A stretch of DNA of 64,000 nt from Arthrobacter sp. MAHUQ-56 (GTDB taxonomy: Bacteria; Actinomycetota; Actinomycetes; Actinomycetales; Micrococcaceae). Of this stretch, positions 1 through 9,074 are shown in pieces. The notes beneath the pieces are model-generated. The model did not search any database. It saw only the letters and a program-made list of their open reading frames with translations, and was not told the origin of the DNA. Both the position numbers and the translations under genes were made by a program. Location of the stretch: the NCBI RefSeq assembly GCF_019710585.1, contig NZ_JAIFZQ010000022.1:85241-149240 (forward strand), written 5' to 3'. The number at the start of each line of letters is the position of its first letter. Within the stretch, counting starts at the first letter, position 1.

Positions 1-534
1 CACGGCTTTCTTGTAGCTCGCCACCGTCTCGGTGGTCATCCCAGACAGCTTTGCTCCAGTGACGCCGGGGATTTGTGCGATGCTGGCGAGAGTTTCCGGT
101 GTCACCTGGGTCGTTGCCCGGTCCGGGAAAATGTATGCGTAAACGTTGGCAGCTGGGACCGCTTGAGCAATGGCACGGTAGTAATCGACGACCGAAGAAG
201 GTCCGGCTGTGATGAAGTAAGGCGTGATGGCCGCAAGGCGTATCGCCCCGAGCGCGGTGGCCCTTCTGGCCAGATCCACAGCATGGCGTGAGGTCGCGGC
301 CCCAATATGCGCAAAGACGCCGTCTGGGCCAAAGACGTTAAGGGCGGTGCTGATGACCGTCAGCCGCTCCTCATCGCCGAGCGCAGTGAACTCTGCCGTT
401 GTGCCGGGCGTGAAGAGGTGTTCGATGCCCGCGTCTTTTAGGCTTTGGTACAGGACTGGCACGCCGGTCAGGTCAAGGTCTCCATTGGGTGTGAAGGGGG
501 TTACTGGAGCGCAAACCAGTTTGAATTTCCGCAA
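1..534 (-). CDS. DapA-family aldolase/dehydratase (3' part beyond window)
   Basis: This is the N-terminal 178 residues of a (beta/alpha)8 pyruvate-dependent lyase of the DHDPS/N-acetylneuraminate lyase family; the rest lies off the left edge. Visible are the pyruvate-binding loop GTTAEF (residues 44-49), a tyrosine in YIFPDR (Y134) and the Schiff-base lysine in GAKLSG (K162). The TTG start at 534 is preferred because AAAGGA lies 7 bases upstream; an in-frame ATG at 585 would add 17 residues but has no ribosome site. It probably cleaves or dehydrates a 2-keto-3-deoxy sugar acid, like its paralogue at 5454. The substrate cannot be read from sequence. Confidence 0.8.
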   Translation of the reverse strand, partial: MRKFKLVCAPVTPFTPNGDLDLTGVPVLYQSLKDAGIEHLFTPGTTAEFTALGDEERLTVISTALNVFGPDGVFAHIGAATSRHAVDLARRATALGAIRLAAITPYFITAGPSSVVDYYRAIAQAVPAANVYAYIFPDRATTQVTPETLASIAQIPGVTGAKLSGMTTETVASYKKAV

Positions 535-648
535 CGCAAATTCCTTTCTGTGGGGTGGCTGCACGTTCCGTGTCGGTGATGTCATCGAGACGACCACTGC
601 GTCCGAATATTCCGCTTGAGAAGAAGATCAAAGGAAAAGGTGCCTCGG

Positions 649-1665
649 TTAGCTGTTGGGCATCAAAACTGCGCGACCGCGGATGTGTCCGTTCTTGAGC
701 CTTTTGAGGGCCTCGTTGGCATCGTTTAGAGGAAAGGCTTCACAGTGGGCGCGGATCTTTCCCTCAGCGGCTAGTGTCAGGACTTCTCGCATCTGTTGGC
801 GCGTGCCCAGGATTGACCCTACGACTGTTTTCTCCTGGGCGAAGGGCAACGGACCGACTTCCCCGTCCGCCCCGACGACTATGATCCCGCCGGGTTTGGT
901 GGCCTGGATGGCGTGGGAGAGCACGACGCTCGATGGTGCGAACACGATGGTGGAGTCCATTCCGCCATGGCGGCGGATGAGCGACCCGGCACCATGTTCT
1001 CGGGAAGAATCGATGACTGTGGCACCGAGCTCGTCGGCCAGGTCCTGGTGTTCCTTGCCACGCGTTACGGCGTAGACGTCAGCGCCATGCAAGGCGGCCA
1101 TTTGAATTACGAGGTGTCCCACCCCGCCGACGCCGTAGACTGCGACCTTTTTACCCGGCGACAGCCGGGCTTTGCTGACACTTCCGTAGGCGGTGATTCC
1201 AGGGCAAAGCAGCGGAGCCGCGTCGAGATCAGAGACGCCTTCCGGCAGCCGGTAGGCGAAGTCCGCTTCTGCAATCATGTACTCGGCGTAGCCGCCGTTT
1301 ACGTTCTCGCCCGTAATTTTTTTGCTGCGGCACAGCTGTTCACGCCCGCTGATGCAGAACTCGCAGCCGCGGCAGGTGGAGAAGATCGGTTGGACGCCTA
1401 CCCGGTCGCCGGCCTTGAAGTCGGTAATCCCGGCCCCAACCTCCTCGATTGCTCCTACGACCTCATGTCCGGGGATGATGGGCAACTGGGCCGGAGTTGA
1501 GGGAGCCCAGTCGCCTTCGATCATATGCAGGTTGGAACGGCACACTCCGCAGGCGGTCACTCTGATAAGGAGCTGGCCGGGGCCCGGGGATGGTGTCTCA
1601 ACGTCGGCGATGTCGAGGGCGTTGGTTTCGATGGGTCCAAGGGATTTGAGCATGGCTGCCAGCAT
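649..1665 (-). CDS. Zinc-dependent alcohol dehydrogenase (MDR family)
   Basis: A 338-residue NAD(P)-dependent alcohol/aldehyde oxidoreductase of the medium-chain family, probably cytosolic. Catalytic zinc ligands C42 (in GVCRSN) and H67-E68 are present, as are the structural zinc cysteines C98, C101, C104 and C112 and a GVGGVG Rossmann turn near residue 175. The start follows CAGGAG at good spacing. It is most like AdhP/AdhA-type enzymes. It shares orientation with the neighbouring MFS, hydroxyacid oxidase and GntR genes, which suggests it oxidises an alcohol or reduces an aldehyde of the same pathway. Exact substrate unknown. Confidence 0.88.
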   Translation of the reverse strand: MLAAMLKSLGPIETNALDIADVETPSPGPGQLLIRVTACGVCRSNLHMIEGDWAPSTPAQLPIIPGHEVVGAIEEVGAGITDFKAGDRVGVQPIFSTCRGCEFCISGREQLCRSKKITGENVNGGYAEYMIAEADFAYRLPEGVSDLDAAPLLCPGITAYGSVSKARLSPGKKVAVYGVGGVGHLVIQMAALHGADVYAVTRGKEHQDLADELGATVIDSSREHGAGSLIRRHGGMDSTIVFAPSSVVLSHAIQATKPGGIIVVGADGEVGPLPFAQEKTVVGSILGTRQQMREVLTLAAEGKIRAHCEAFPLNDANEALKRLKNGHIRGRAVLMPNS

Positions 1666-1830
1666 GATTAACTCCTGCGCTTTCGTCGGTTAGGGACGCA
1701 ACCATGGGCTGGTACTAACCGCATTGTGGTTTTTTGCCGTGCGGGTCTGCCCCGGTGGCCGGTACTGTGTCAGGCCCTTGTAAGCTCCGGAGACGACACG
1801 GCATCCCAGGCCGATCAGGTCGTCCTCAGG

Positions 1831-3138
1831 TCAGCGAACGCCCCGGATAAGCTGAGTGATTCCTGCGCCGATGAGTGCAAGTACCGCAGCGGACAGATAG
1901 AGAGATGTGTAGTTGCCGGCGCTGCCGGGTGCAGCCCCTACGGTGAGAATGACGGGCGCCAGCAACGGAGCGAGGGTTTGTGGGATGGTGGCTGAAAGAT
2001 TGAAGACTCCCATGCCTTTTGCGGCTTCTGAGCTTGAGTCAGGCAGTACCTGGGCGACCAAAGCGTAATCGACGCCCAGGTAAAGTCCGTTGGCGATGCC
2101 GGCGATTCCGATGCCGATCAGGAAGTGCTCGACGATGGTGGCGAACGCGACGACGAGCATGGCTATGACGAATAGCAGCGATGCAGCGACGACGAATATT
2201 TTGCGCCTGCCGATCCGGTCGGACAGCCAGCCGCCGGGGATGCTGGAGACGGCGATGCAGATGGCCAGGATGAACATCGCCGCGGTGAGGATGGGTGCGA
2301 CGGTTTTCGTGGTGTAGCCGAGGTGGTCGATGAGGAAATACGTCTTATACGTCGTCAACAGGTACAGGGAGGTCCAAACAAAACAGCGACCGATCCACGC
2401 TAGACCGAAATCCCGGTGCTTGAACGGATTAACCCACAAGGCTCCGATGAGCGCACGGGCTGAAATGGTGTCGACCTCGCTGCGGCTTTTGGGGACCTCC
2501 TTCAGTGTCAGGATCAGAGGCAGCATGAGGGCCACACCCAGGACAGCGGGCCAGACGAACATGCCGGCACCGTCCGTTCCAACGAGTTGAATCAGGAACA
2601 CGCCGCCCACGACACCGGCCTGAGTCGTCATTCCCATGAACCCGGAAACGCGGCCGCGTAGGGCCGTCGGCACCCTCTCGGGAAGAATCGCAATCGTGGC
2701 TGCGACGGCGGCATTGAAGGCCAGCTGCGCTGCGCCCCACGCCACGGTTACGAGAGCTATGTTCGAGGCGAACCCGAGGGCAAACACTGCCAAGGATCCA
2801 ACGAGGACACCAGCCACGATGAAGGGTCGGCGCTGCCCAAATCGCGATGTGGACCTGTCGCTCAACGCACCGAAGATCGGGTTGGCGAACAGTGCCGCGG
2901 CTGCGCCCGCGCTGACCACGAGGGCCAAGGAGGTTGCTTTTCCGTCGGGGTCTATCTGTCCCACGCGCAGCGCCAGCGTGACAGATGCCGGTGTCAGCAA
3001 TGCGACCCAGATGCCGATCAACGCTGCGATGTAGCGGACGATGAACCAGCCGCCGATCTTTTGACCGGTCAACCGGATTGCCCGGTCGGCTGGGCTTTCG
3101 ATCAGGGCATCGCGTTTGTCCGCGATATTTTGCAGCAT
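1831..3138 (-). CDS. MFS transporter
   Basis: About 435 residues with roughly 12 hydrophobic helices and a major facilitator loop 2-3 motif (GALSDRSTSRFGQRR), repeated in degenerate form in the second half (GGWLSDRIGRRK). The start at 3138 is chosen because AAGGAG precedes it; a longer reading frame to 3189 has no ribosome site. It is an inner-membrane secondary transporter. The architecture, with a late cytoplasmic loop, resembles sugar/sugar-acid symporters of the GPH or SLC45-like type, but this is inference. It probably imports a substrate of, or exports a product from, the surrounding catabolic genes. Confidence 0.85.
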   Translation of the reverse strand: MLQNIADKRDALIESPADRAIRLTGQKIGGWFIVRYIAALIGIWVALLTPASVTLALRVGQIDPDGKATSLALVVSAGAAAALFANPIFGALSDRSTSRFGQRRPFIVAGVLVGSLAVFALGFASNIALVTVAWGAAQLAFNAAVAATIAILPERVPTALRGRVSGFMGMTTQAGVVGGVFLIQLVGTDGAGMFVWPAVLGVALMLPLILTLKEVPKSRSEVDTISARALIGALWVNPFKHRDFGLAWIGRCFVWTSLYLLTTYKTYFLIDHLGYTTKTVAPILTAAMFILAICIAVSSIPGGWLSDRIGRRKIFVVAASLLFVIAMLVVAFATIVEHFLIGIGIAGIANGLYLGVDYALVAQVLPDSSSEAAKGMGVFNLSATIPQTLAPLLAPVILTVGAAPGSAGNYTSLYLSAAVLALIGAGITQLIRGVR

Positions 3139-3200
3139 GGAATGCTCCTTGTTTACTCCGTTGTAATGATCACTGTTCCGGGCAGGCAAACTGCCCGCGG

Positions 3201-4541
3201 TCAGAGTACGGACGCCGCGACGCCTGGGTTATTGGTTGACTCGAAACCTGCTGGCGGCGTTCGGACATGGTGTGTGGTGATCTTGGCTGTGGCGTCCAGG
3301 CCGAGCAGCTGAAGTCCCCGCTGGTACTCGGTGCGAAGGATTTCAACGGCCCGCTCCACACCTCGTTCCCCACCGGCCATGAGCCCGTAAAGATAGGCGC
3401 GTCCAGCCATCGCCGCATCGGCGCCGGAGGCAATGGCGGCGATGATGTCTTGGCCGTGCCGGATACCGCCGTCGAGAATGACGGTCGCTTCAGGGCCAAC
3501 AGCTTCCCTCACAGATGGGAGGACGTCGAGTGTTGCCGGTGTCCGGTCCAGCTGCCGGCCGCCGTGGTTCGAAACGATGACTCCGTCGGCTCCTGCGTCC
3601 ATGACACGTACAGCATCGCGCGCACTGAGCACGCCCTTGACCAGGAGCTTGTGCGGCCACTTGGCCCGCAACCAAGCCAGGTCTTCGTAGTCCAGGCCTG
3701 GATCGAAGAGAAGTGCCGCGACTTCGGCGTTGGTCCAGGGAAAGTCCCTGACCGAAGCGAATTCGATCGCGGGAGTAGTCAGTTTGTTGATCCACCAGTA
3801 AGGGAAGCGGGACATGTTGGAGAAAGTCCTAAAAGTGAGCGACGGGGGGATGCTCAAGCCGTTGTGGACGTCTTTGAGGCGTCGTCCTCCAACGGCGCAG
3901 TCGGTGGTCAGAACCACCGTCGTGCAGCCGGCGCCCAGAGCCCTGTCGATCAGTTCATTGTTCAGCGACTCACTGTTGGTCAGGTACAACTGGAACCAGT
4001 TGTCCCCGCCGGGAGCCGCTTCACGGATACCTTCGATGTCGGTGGTGCCCAGCGTCGACAAGGCGTACGGCAGATTGCCGCGCGCGGCGACCTTGGCGAC
4101 AGCGACCTCGCCTTCATGGTGCATCATCCGGGTGAAGCCCGTCGGTGCGAAAACCAGGGGGAACGCGATCCGCTTTCCGAGCAGCTCGGTGGTGAGGTCC
4201 GGGGTCGCTACAGAGTGCAGTATTTCCGGAACGAAGCGCGCTTTCCGGAATGCCTCGACGTTTTCGTTGGCCGTGACCTCCTCATCGGCAGCACCATCGA
4301 CATAATCGAAAACAGACCGCGGGGTTGTCCGCTGCCCGACGCGACGAAGCTCATCAATGGTCTGGGCGGCGAGGAGCCGACGCTTGACGGGGTCCAATTC
4401 CGGCGACCGGAACTGCAACAGTTCGCGCAGTTCTGAAAGGCGGGGCAACTGGCGCTTAAGGCCATCCCCGGTGGCAGGACGCGCCACCTTTTGGATGTGA
4501 GCCGGTAGATCGATCTCGGTCCCGACCAAGGGATCCTCCAA
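3201..4541 (-). CDS. FMN-dependent 2-hydroxyacid oxidase/dehydrogenase (LldD-like)
   Basis: A 446-residue member of the L-lactate dehydrogenase/glycolate oxidase family, which oxidises an L-2-hydroxy acid to the 2-keto acid with FMN. Diagnostic are the FMN/substrate segment FAPTGFTRM, the catalytic-histidine motif SNHGGRQLD (about two thirds along) and the phosphate-binding DGGIRHGQD. It has about 60 extra N-terminal residues compared with typical glycolate oxidases. It sits between the MFS transporter and the GntR regulator on the same strand. A second, unrelated hydroxyacid dehydrogenase lies at 17071, so the pathway probably generates lactate-, glycolate- or glycerate-like acids. Confidence 0.88.
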   Translation of the reverse strand: MEDPLVGTEIDLPAHIQKVARPATGDGLKRQLPRLSELRELLQFRSPELDPVKRRLLAAQTIDELRRVGQRTTPRSVFDYVDGAADEEVTANENVEAFRKARFVPEILHSVATPDLTTELLGKRIAFPLVFAPTGFTRMMHHEGEVAVAKVAARGNLPYALSTLGTTDIEGIREAAPGGDNWFQLYLTNSESLNNELIDRALGAGCTTVVLTTDCAVGGRRLKDVHNGLSIPPSLTFRTFSNMSRFPYWWINKLTTPAIEFASVRDFPWTNAEVAALLFDPGLDYEDLAWLRAKWPHKLLVKGVLSARDAVRVMDAGADGVIVSNHGGRQLDRTPATLDVLPSVREAVGPEATVILDGGIRHGQDIIAAIASGADAAMAGRAYLYGLMAGGERGVERAVEILRTEYQRGLQLLGLDATAKITTHHVRTPPAGFESTNNPGVAASVL

Positions 4542-4595
4542 TGCTTCATTGCTTTGATCGCGCCGCGGGGGGACACCGGGCTGGCGTGCAGACTT

Positions 4596-5300
4596 CTATC
4601 CCAACACCGGAGTTAAATTATCATTAATTCTATCCGCGTAGTAGCGATCCTTTAATCCCAGCACCGAGGACCGCAGATGTTGGCGGAAGGCCGCCTCGGC
4701 CCGCTGCGCGTCCCCCACCTCGAGGAAGTGAAGCAGGGCGCCGTGGGTTTCGACCACCGTGGTTTGGTCATCGGGATGCCTGCGTTCGAGGGACAGCCTT
4801 GCCCCCCGGTGCCGCTTGACGATCATCGTCCATACTTCCAGGGTCAGCGCAGACCCTGCGGCCGCGCAGATGGAACGGTGGAACTCCATGTCCGCGTCGA
4901 TGATCCCCATTGCGTCGCCGGCTTTGACTGCCCTCTGGAGCTCGCGGAGCGCGCGGCGGATGGGCTGTAGTTTGACCGGCGGATGTTCAAGAATCCGCCT
5001 GACAGCGAAGGCTTCGAGCTCCTCGCGCATCAAGTAGATGTCTTCGATCTCATCCCAGGTTGGTTCTTTCAGCACAGTGCCCGAGTAGGGCACGGTGACA
5101 GCAAGGCCCTCCTCGGTGAGGCGCCGCAGCGCCTCGCGGACGGGGGCCTGGGATGTGCCGAAACGCTCCGCCAAATGTGCCACGAGAAGCCGCGATCCAG
5201 GGCCCAGGCGACCCTTGAGGATGTCCTCCTGCAGCTGCGCGTAGACCCTGTCTTGAAGGGTGGCGCGTCCTGGACCGTTCTTATGAATGGGGGATGCCAT
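4596..5300 (-). CDS. GntR/FadR-family transcriptional regulator (paralogue 1)
   Basis: A 234-residue regulator with an N-terminal winged helix (LAERFGTSQAPVREALRRL) and a C-terminal all-helical FCD domain that usually binds small carboxylates. The start at 5300 follows GGAAGG; the longer reading frame to 5378 looks untranslated. It is strikingly similar to the regulator at 21380 (both contain LVAHLAERFGTSQAPVREA), so one arose by duplication. It lies head-to-head with the dapA-like/dhaKL genes, with a TTATCGATAA palindrome at 5398 between them. It probably represses both directions until a pathway acid binds. Confidence 0.9.
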   Translation of the reverse strand: MASPIHKNGPGRATLQDRVYAQLQEDILKGRLGPGSRLLVAHLAERFGTSQAPVREALRRLTEEGLAVTVPYSGTVLKEPTWDEIEDIYLMREELEAFAVRRILEHPPVKLQPIRRALRELQRAVKAGDAMGIIDADMEFHRSICAAAGSALTLEVWTMIVKRHRGARLSLERRHPDDQTTVVETHGALLHFLEVGDAQRAEAAFRQHLRSSVLGLKDRYYADRINDNLTPVLG

Positions 5301-5397
5301 GGCGGACCTTCCTCTCCGTGTGCGGACCGCTGAATCCGACCGGCCCGAACCCGCCAGGGCAGATTCGGTAGCTCTCACGTCTTGCGCTAGTCACTTT

Positions 5398-5407
5398 TTA
5401 TCGATAA
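5398..5407. promoter_or_regulatory. Candidate GntR operator (TTATCGATAA)
   Basis: A perfect 10-bp palindrome lies in the divergent promoter region between the GntR gene (start 5300) and the aldolase gene (start 5454). Related half-sites TATCGTTA (21343-21350) and TTAACGATAA (22042-22051) flank the second GntR paralogue. That these are operators of the two paralogues is inference from position and similarity. Confidence 0.4.
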
Positions 5408-5453
5408 TGTCTTCCATCGTACCTGTAAGTCACATCACAGAAAAGGAACTGAC

Positions 5454-6365
5454 GTGACGCTCACAAAAGACGAAGTAGTCGGAATCTTCCCTCCCCTCTT
5501 CACCCCCTTCACCGCCGACGGGGAGCTGGACCGCGATGGCTTCATCGAGGACATCGAGTACCAGCTGCAGCACCCTGTTACCGGCCTCGTCGTTGGTGGC
5601 AGCACCGGCGAAGGCCACGCCCTCTCCGGAGAGGAACTCGCGGAGCTGACCAAGATCGCTGTTGACCACGTCAAGGGCCGCGTTCCGATCGTGACCGGCA
5701 TCATCACCACCACTACGCGGGAAGCAGTCGCCCGTGGCCGCGCCGCCCGGGAAGCCGGCGCACGCGGTGTCATGGTCACCCCGCCGATCTACCAGTCCCC
5801 CAGCTTCGACGGCATGGTGGACTTCTACGACCGGATCCACAAGCAGACCGAACTGCCGGTCATCATCTACAACGTCATGAGCCACGCACCCATGACTCCG
5901 GCGATTACCCAGAAGCTGGCCGAAATCGGAGCCATCATCGCAACGAAGGAATCCGTTGGCGGCTCCTTCGCGACCCTGTCCGAACTGCTGGACACCGTGG
6001 CTGACAAGATCTCCGTCACCTGGGCACAGGACCACCTGCTGTACCCCGGCCTGGCCATGGGCGCCACTGGCTCCATCTCCGGCACCGGCGCGATGTTCCC
6101 TGCCGAAAGCATCGCCATGCTCGAGGCCATCAAGCGCAACGACTACGACGAAGCCAAGCGCATCCACTTCGCCCTGGCCCCGCTGACCCGCGCGGTGATG
6201 AATGGCAAAAACTGGCCGGCATGGATCAAGGCCGTTGCCACCGAACAGGGCCGTCGCGTCGGCCCCGCCCGCCTGCCGTTCGTCCCGCTCAACGACGAAG
6301 AGCTGGCGCTGGTCAAGTCCGGGCTGGAAGTTGCCAAGACCGCTCTGTCCCCCGCAGCTGTCTAA
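5454..6365 (+). CDS. DapA-family lyase (dihydrodipicolinate synthase-like)
   Basis: A full-length 303-residue class I aldolase/dehydratase. It shows the carboxylate-binding loop GGSTGEG (48-54, serine in place of the usual first threonine), the catalytic tyrosine in IIYN (Y139) and the Schiff-base lysine in ATKESVGG (K165). GTG start, preceded by AAAGGAACTGAC. It heads a plus-strand operon with dhaK, dhaL and the ABC importer. This context argues for catabolic retro-aldol cleavage or dehydration of a 2-keto-3-deoxy sugar acid rather than lysine biosynthesis. It is the second such gene here; the two paralogues may act on different stereoisomers. Confidence 0.88.
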   Translation: MTLTKDEVVGIFPPLFTPFTADGELDRDGFIEDIEYQLQHPVTGLVVGGSTGEGHALSGEELAELTKIAVDHVKGRVPIVTGIITTTTREAVARGRAAREAGARGVMVTPPIYQSPSFDGMVDFYDRIHKQTELPVIIYNVMSHAPMTPAITQKLAEIGAIIATKESVGGSFATLSELLDTVADKISVTWAQDHLLYPGLAMGATGSISGTGAMFPAESIAMLEAIKRNDYDEAKRIHFALAPLTRAVMNGKNWPAWIKAVATEQGRRVGPARLPFVPLNDEELALVKSGLEVAKTALSPAAV

Positions 6366-6376
6366 GGACCCACACC

Positions 6377-7375
6377 ATGCAGAAGCTCATCAATGATCCG
6401 CAGCATCTCGTAGCTGAGATGCTCGACGGGATCCTGCTCGCGCACCCGGACCAGCTACGCAGTCTCGGTGACGTCCACTCCATCGTCAGGGCCGACGCCC
6501 CCGTTCCAGGAAAGGTGGGCATCGTTACCGGCGGTGGCTCCGGCCACCTCCCCCTCTTCCTCGGATACGTGGGCGATGGCCTGCTGGACGGTGTGGCAGT
6601 CGGGGACGTTTTTGCATCCCCCACTTCGGAGCAGATCCTGGAGGTGACCCGGGAAGTCGATTCCGGTGCCGGCGTGCTGTACCTCTACGGGAACTACGGC
6701 GGAGACCTGATGAACTTCGACCTGGGTGGAGAGCTCGCCGAGCTCGAAGGCCACGTCGTCAAGACCGTTGTCGGACGCGACGACGTGGCCTCCGCACCCA
6801 AGGGCGAGGAAGAGTACCGCCGTGGCATCGCCGGTTTGTTCCTGCTCTACAAGGTGGCAGGGGCCAAGGCTGCTACCGGCGCCAACCTCGATGAGGTCGT
6901 CGCAACGACCGAACGGGCCGCTGCCGCCCTGCGCTCCTACGGCGTTGGGCTGTCGCCGATGATCCTGCCCGCCGTTGGCCGTCCAACCTTCGAGATGCCT
7001 GCAGGCCAGATGGAGATCGGCATGGGCATCCACGGCGAGCAGGGAATCGGCCGTGAAGCGCTCGGAACCGCGGATGACGTCGCCGACACCCTCCTGGACG
7101 GCATCCTCGCCGACATCGATATCCGCCAGGGCAGCCGCGTCGCGGTCCTGGTCAACGGTCTGGGCGCAACTCCCGCCGAAGAGCTGTATGTGCTCTACCG
7201 CAGGGTCCACCGCTCACTGGCCGCCCGGGACATCACCATCCACCGCAGGTGGGTCGGCGAATACGTCACATCCCTTGAAATGGCCGGCGCATCGCTGAGC
7301 ATCCTGGTGCTCGATGACGAACTCACCCAGCTGGTCGACGCCCCTGTCCGAACACCATTTTTCGAGCAATCATGA
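6377..7375 (+). CDS. dhaK: Dihydroxyacetone kinase subunit DhaK-like
   Basis: A 332-residue substrate-binding subunit of a DAK-type kinase. It has the GGGSGH loop (52-57) and the active-site histidine that forms a hemiaminal with the ketose carbonyl (H219 in GMGIHGEQG). It begins 11 bases after the aldolase stop and overlaps dhaL by 4 bases (ATGA), so the three are translated together. No DhaM phosphotransferase subunit is present, so DhaK-DhaL probably uses ATP. In some actinobacteria DhaK/DhaL homologues phosphorylate tetruloses such as erythrulose, so dihydroxyacetone is not the only possible substrate. Confidence 0.9.
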   Translation: MQKLINDPQHLVAEMLDGILLAHPDQLRSLGDVHSIVRADAPVPGKVGIVTGGGSGHLPLFLGYVGDGLLDGVAVGDVFASPTSEQILEVTREVDSGAGVLYLYGNYGGDLMNFDLGGELAELEGHVVKTVVGRDDVASAPKGEEEYRRGIAGLFLLYKVAGAKAATGANLDEVVATTERAAAALRSYGVGLSPMILPAVGRPTFEMPAGQMEIGMGIHGEQGIGREALGTADDVADTLLDGILADIDIRQGSRVAVLVNGLGATPAEELYVLYRRVHRSLAARDITIHRRWVGEYVTSLEMAGASLSILVLDDELTQLVDAPVRTPFFEQS

Positions 7376-7989
7376 CTATCACAGCTGAACTTGAAGCCGT
7401 TGCAGCGGCACTTACCAACAACGCCGACGAACTGACCCGCCTCGATTCGATCACGGGCGATGGCGACCTGGGCACCACGGCCGGGAAGGTCGCCATCGCT
7501 ATCCGTGAAGCACTCGAAAGCGGCGAGAACGACACCCAGGCGCTGCTCATCCTCTGCGGTAAACGCATCGCGGGAACAGCCGCTTCAAGTTGCGGGACGT
7601 TGATCGCCACCGCCTTCCTTTCGGCGGCCAAAGCCGTCGGAGACACTGAAGGCCGCAGTCAGCTCGCCGCAGCGTTGCAGGCGGCCGTCGCGGGAATCCA
7701 AAAGCGCGGCAAGGCAGGCCCAGGCGACAGGACCATGATCGATGCCCTGGCACCAGCAGCCGAGGCCGCCGCGGCAGGCATCTCGTCGGGAACACAGGAT
7801 GACTACCTGCAGCGCATATCCGACGCCGCCCGACAGGGAATGCTGGCGACCCAGTCCATGACACCCAAGATCGGCCGGGCACGGTCCCAGCCCGAGCGTG
7901 CCCTGGGCAACCCCGATGCGGGCGCAGTGCTTGTATCAATCGCCCTCACCGCGGCATTCCAAGCCGCCTCGGGAGTACTCGAGGCATAG
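7372..7989 (+). CDS. dhaL: Dihydroxyacetone kinase subunit DhaL-like
   Basis: A 205-residue nucleotide-binding subunit of the DAK kinase. The Mg-binding aspartates are in LDSITGDGDLG (D25, D30, D32) and the glycine-rich SSCGTL and GDRTMIDAL segments match the DhaL fold. Its ATG overlaps the dhaK stop (ATGA), indicating translational coupling. Together with DhaK it would phosphorylate a short ketose produced in the pathway. It is followed by about 140 bases containing a small hairpin and a short open frame before the ABC permease. Confidence 0.9.
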   Translation: MTITAELEAVAAALTNNADELTRLDSITGDGDLGTTAGKVAIAIREALESGENDTQALLILCGKRIAGTAASSCGTLIATAFLSAAKAVGDTEGRSQLAAALQAAVAGIQKRGKAGPGDRTMIDALAPAAEAAAAGISSGTQDDYLQRISDAARQGMLATQSMTPKIGRARSQPERALGNPDAGAVLVSIALTAAFQAASGVLEA

Positions 7990-8007
7990 AGAATGCCGGC
8001 AAGCCAG

Positions 8008-8026
8008 GTCCCGGTTTCTGCGGGAC
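8008..8026 (+). other. Small intercistronic hairpin
   Basis: GTCCCG (8008-8013) and CGGGAC (8021-8026) form a 6-bp stem with a 7-base loop between dhaL and the transporter genes. No T-run follows, so it is not a typical terminator. It may set relative expression or mark an mRNA processing point; weak evidence. Confidence 0.3.
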
Positions 8027-8049
8027 GTACAAGGAAGTACAGGCAAGAA

Positions 8050-8136
8050 ATGACTAACTACCGTTCCGTCGCCGGGCGCCTGTTGCACCGGCATTCTCCT
8101 TCATCCGTACCGGTGTGGCGGGGGCAATCGCAATGA
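8050..8136 (+). CDS. Possible 28-residue leader peptide coupled to the permease
   Basis: A short open frame with ATG at 8050 (AGGAAG about 15 bases upstream, AGGCAAGAA directly upstream) ends in TGA at 8134-8136. This stop overlaps the ATG of the permease (8133) as ATGA. The product would be basic and arginine-rich with no recognisable domain. The exact overlap suggests a coupling leader, or the relic of an upstream gene. Coding is not proven. Confidence 0.3.
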   Translation: MTNYRSVAGRLLHRHSPSSVPVWRGQSQ

Positions 8137-9074
8137 CACGGCTCATCCTTAACCGGGTCGCTTTCGCCATACCGGTGCTTTTCCTCATGTCGATCATCAC
8201 GTATTTCCTGGTTTCGCTGATTCCGGGAAACGCGGCCCTGGTGATCCTGGGTCAGGACGCCACCCCCGAGCGGGTGGCGGCCCTGAGCGCCCAACTCAAA
8301 CTTGACCAACCGTTCTACGTCCAGTGGTGGTACTGGCTGATGGACGCATTCAAGGGCGACCTCGGCGTGTCCCTTTACACCGGCCTGAACGTCTCGGACG
8401 TCCTGTCCCAACGGGTCTGGCCCACATTCTTCGTCGCCGGATTCGCGACGCTGGCCGCCGCTGTTGTTGGCATCTCCCTGGGGACCTGGGCGGCAGTAAA
8501 GCGCGGTGTCGTCGCCAAGGTCCTGGACATGGTGTCCATGCTTGGCATCTCACTGCCGAACTTCTGGATCGCGCTGCTGCTGGTCGTGTTCGTCTCCGGA
8601 CAGCTTAAGCTGCTCCCGGCACTGGGATACGAGACACCGCAGAACGATTTCGGGGAATGGGTCAGGCACCTCATACTCCCGGTGGCAGCACTGGGCCTGG
8701 CCGGCATCGCCATCATCGCCAAGCAAACCCGCGATTCGATGTCGGAGGCGCTAAGCCGTGACTTCATGCGCTTCATGCAAGCCAACGGAATCTCCAAAGC
8801 ATCACTGATCTTCAAGCACGGACTGCGCTACGCCGCGCTGCCTGTCGTCGCCGCAACCGTCGCGTGCTTCGTCAACCTCTTCGGCGGCACCGTCGCCCTG
8901 GAACACATCTTCGCTCTTCCAGGCCTGGGCTCCCTCGTGGTCACCGCCACCACCCAGCACGACCTCGTCACCATCCAGGGCGCCGTCCTGGGCTACACCG
9001 TCGTCGTCCTGCTGGCCACCCTGATCGGTGACATCGCCTACGCCCTGCTGAACCCGAAAGTGAGGACCCGATGA
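8133..9074 (+). CDS. ABC transporter permease (DppB/OppB type)
   Basis: A 313-residue inner-membrane permease of the oligopeptide/dipeptide/nickel importer class. It has an N-terminal helix typical of DppB (RLILNRVAFAIPVLFLMS), six hydrophobic segments and the EAA loop region with a conserved glycine (about residues 200-245). ATG 8133 is preferred over GTG 8115 because a GGGGGC stretch precedes it. Its stop overlaps the start of the next gene (ATGA at 9071). It forms the translocation pore with the permease half of the downstream fusion protein. Confidence 0.9.
   Translation: MTRLILNRVAFAIPVLFLMSIITYFLVSLIPGNAALVILGQDATPERVAALSAQLKLDQPFYVQWWYWLMDAFKGDLGVSLYTGLNVSDVLSQRVWPTFFVAGFATLAAAVVGISLGTWAAVKRGVVAKVLDMVSMLGISLPNFWIALLLVVFVSGQLKLLPALGYETPQNDFGEWVRHLILPVAALGLAGIAIIAKQTRDSMSEALSRDFMRFMQANGISKASLIFKHGLRYAALPVVAATVACFVNLFGGTVALEHIFALPGLGSLVVTATTQHDLVTIQGAVLGYTVVVLLATLIGDIAYALLNPKVRTR

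Noticed and set aside
2636..3034. 132-residue plus-strand frame opposite the MFS gene
   Set aside because: Mirror-frame reading of a GC-rich gene; composition and lack of ribosome site mark it as a shadow. The same applies to most long antisense frames in 1-22 kb and 46-49 kb, for example 47511-48827.
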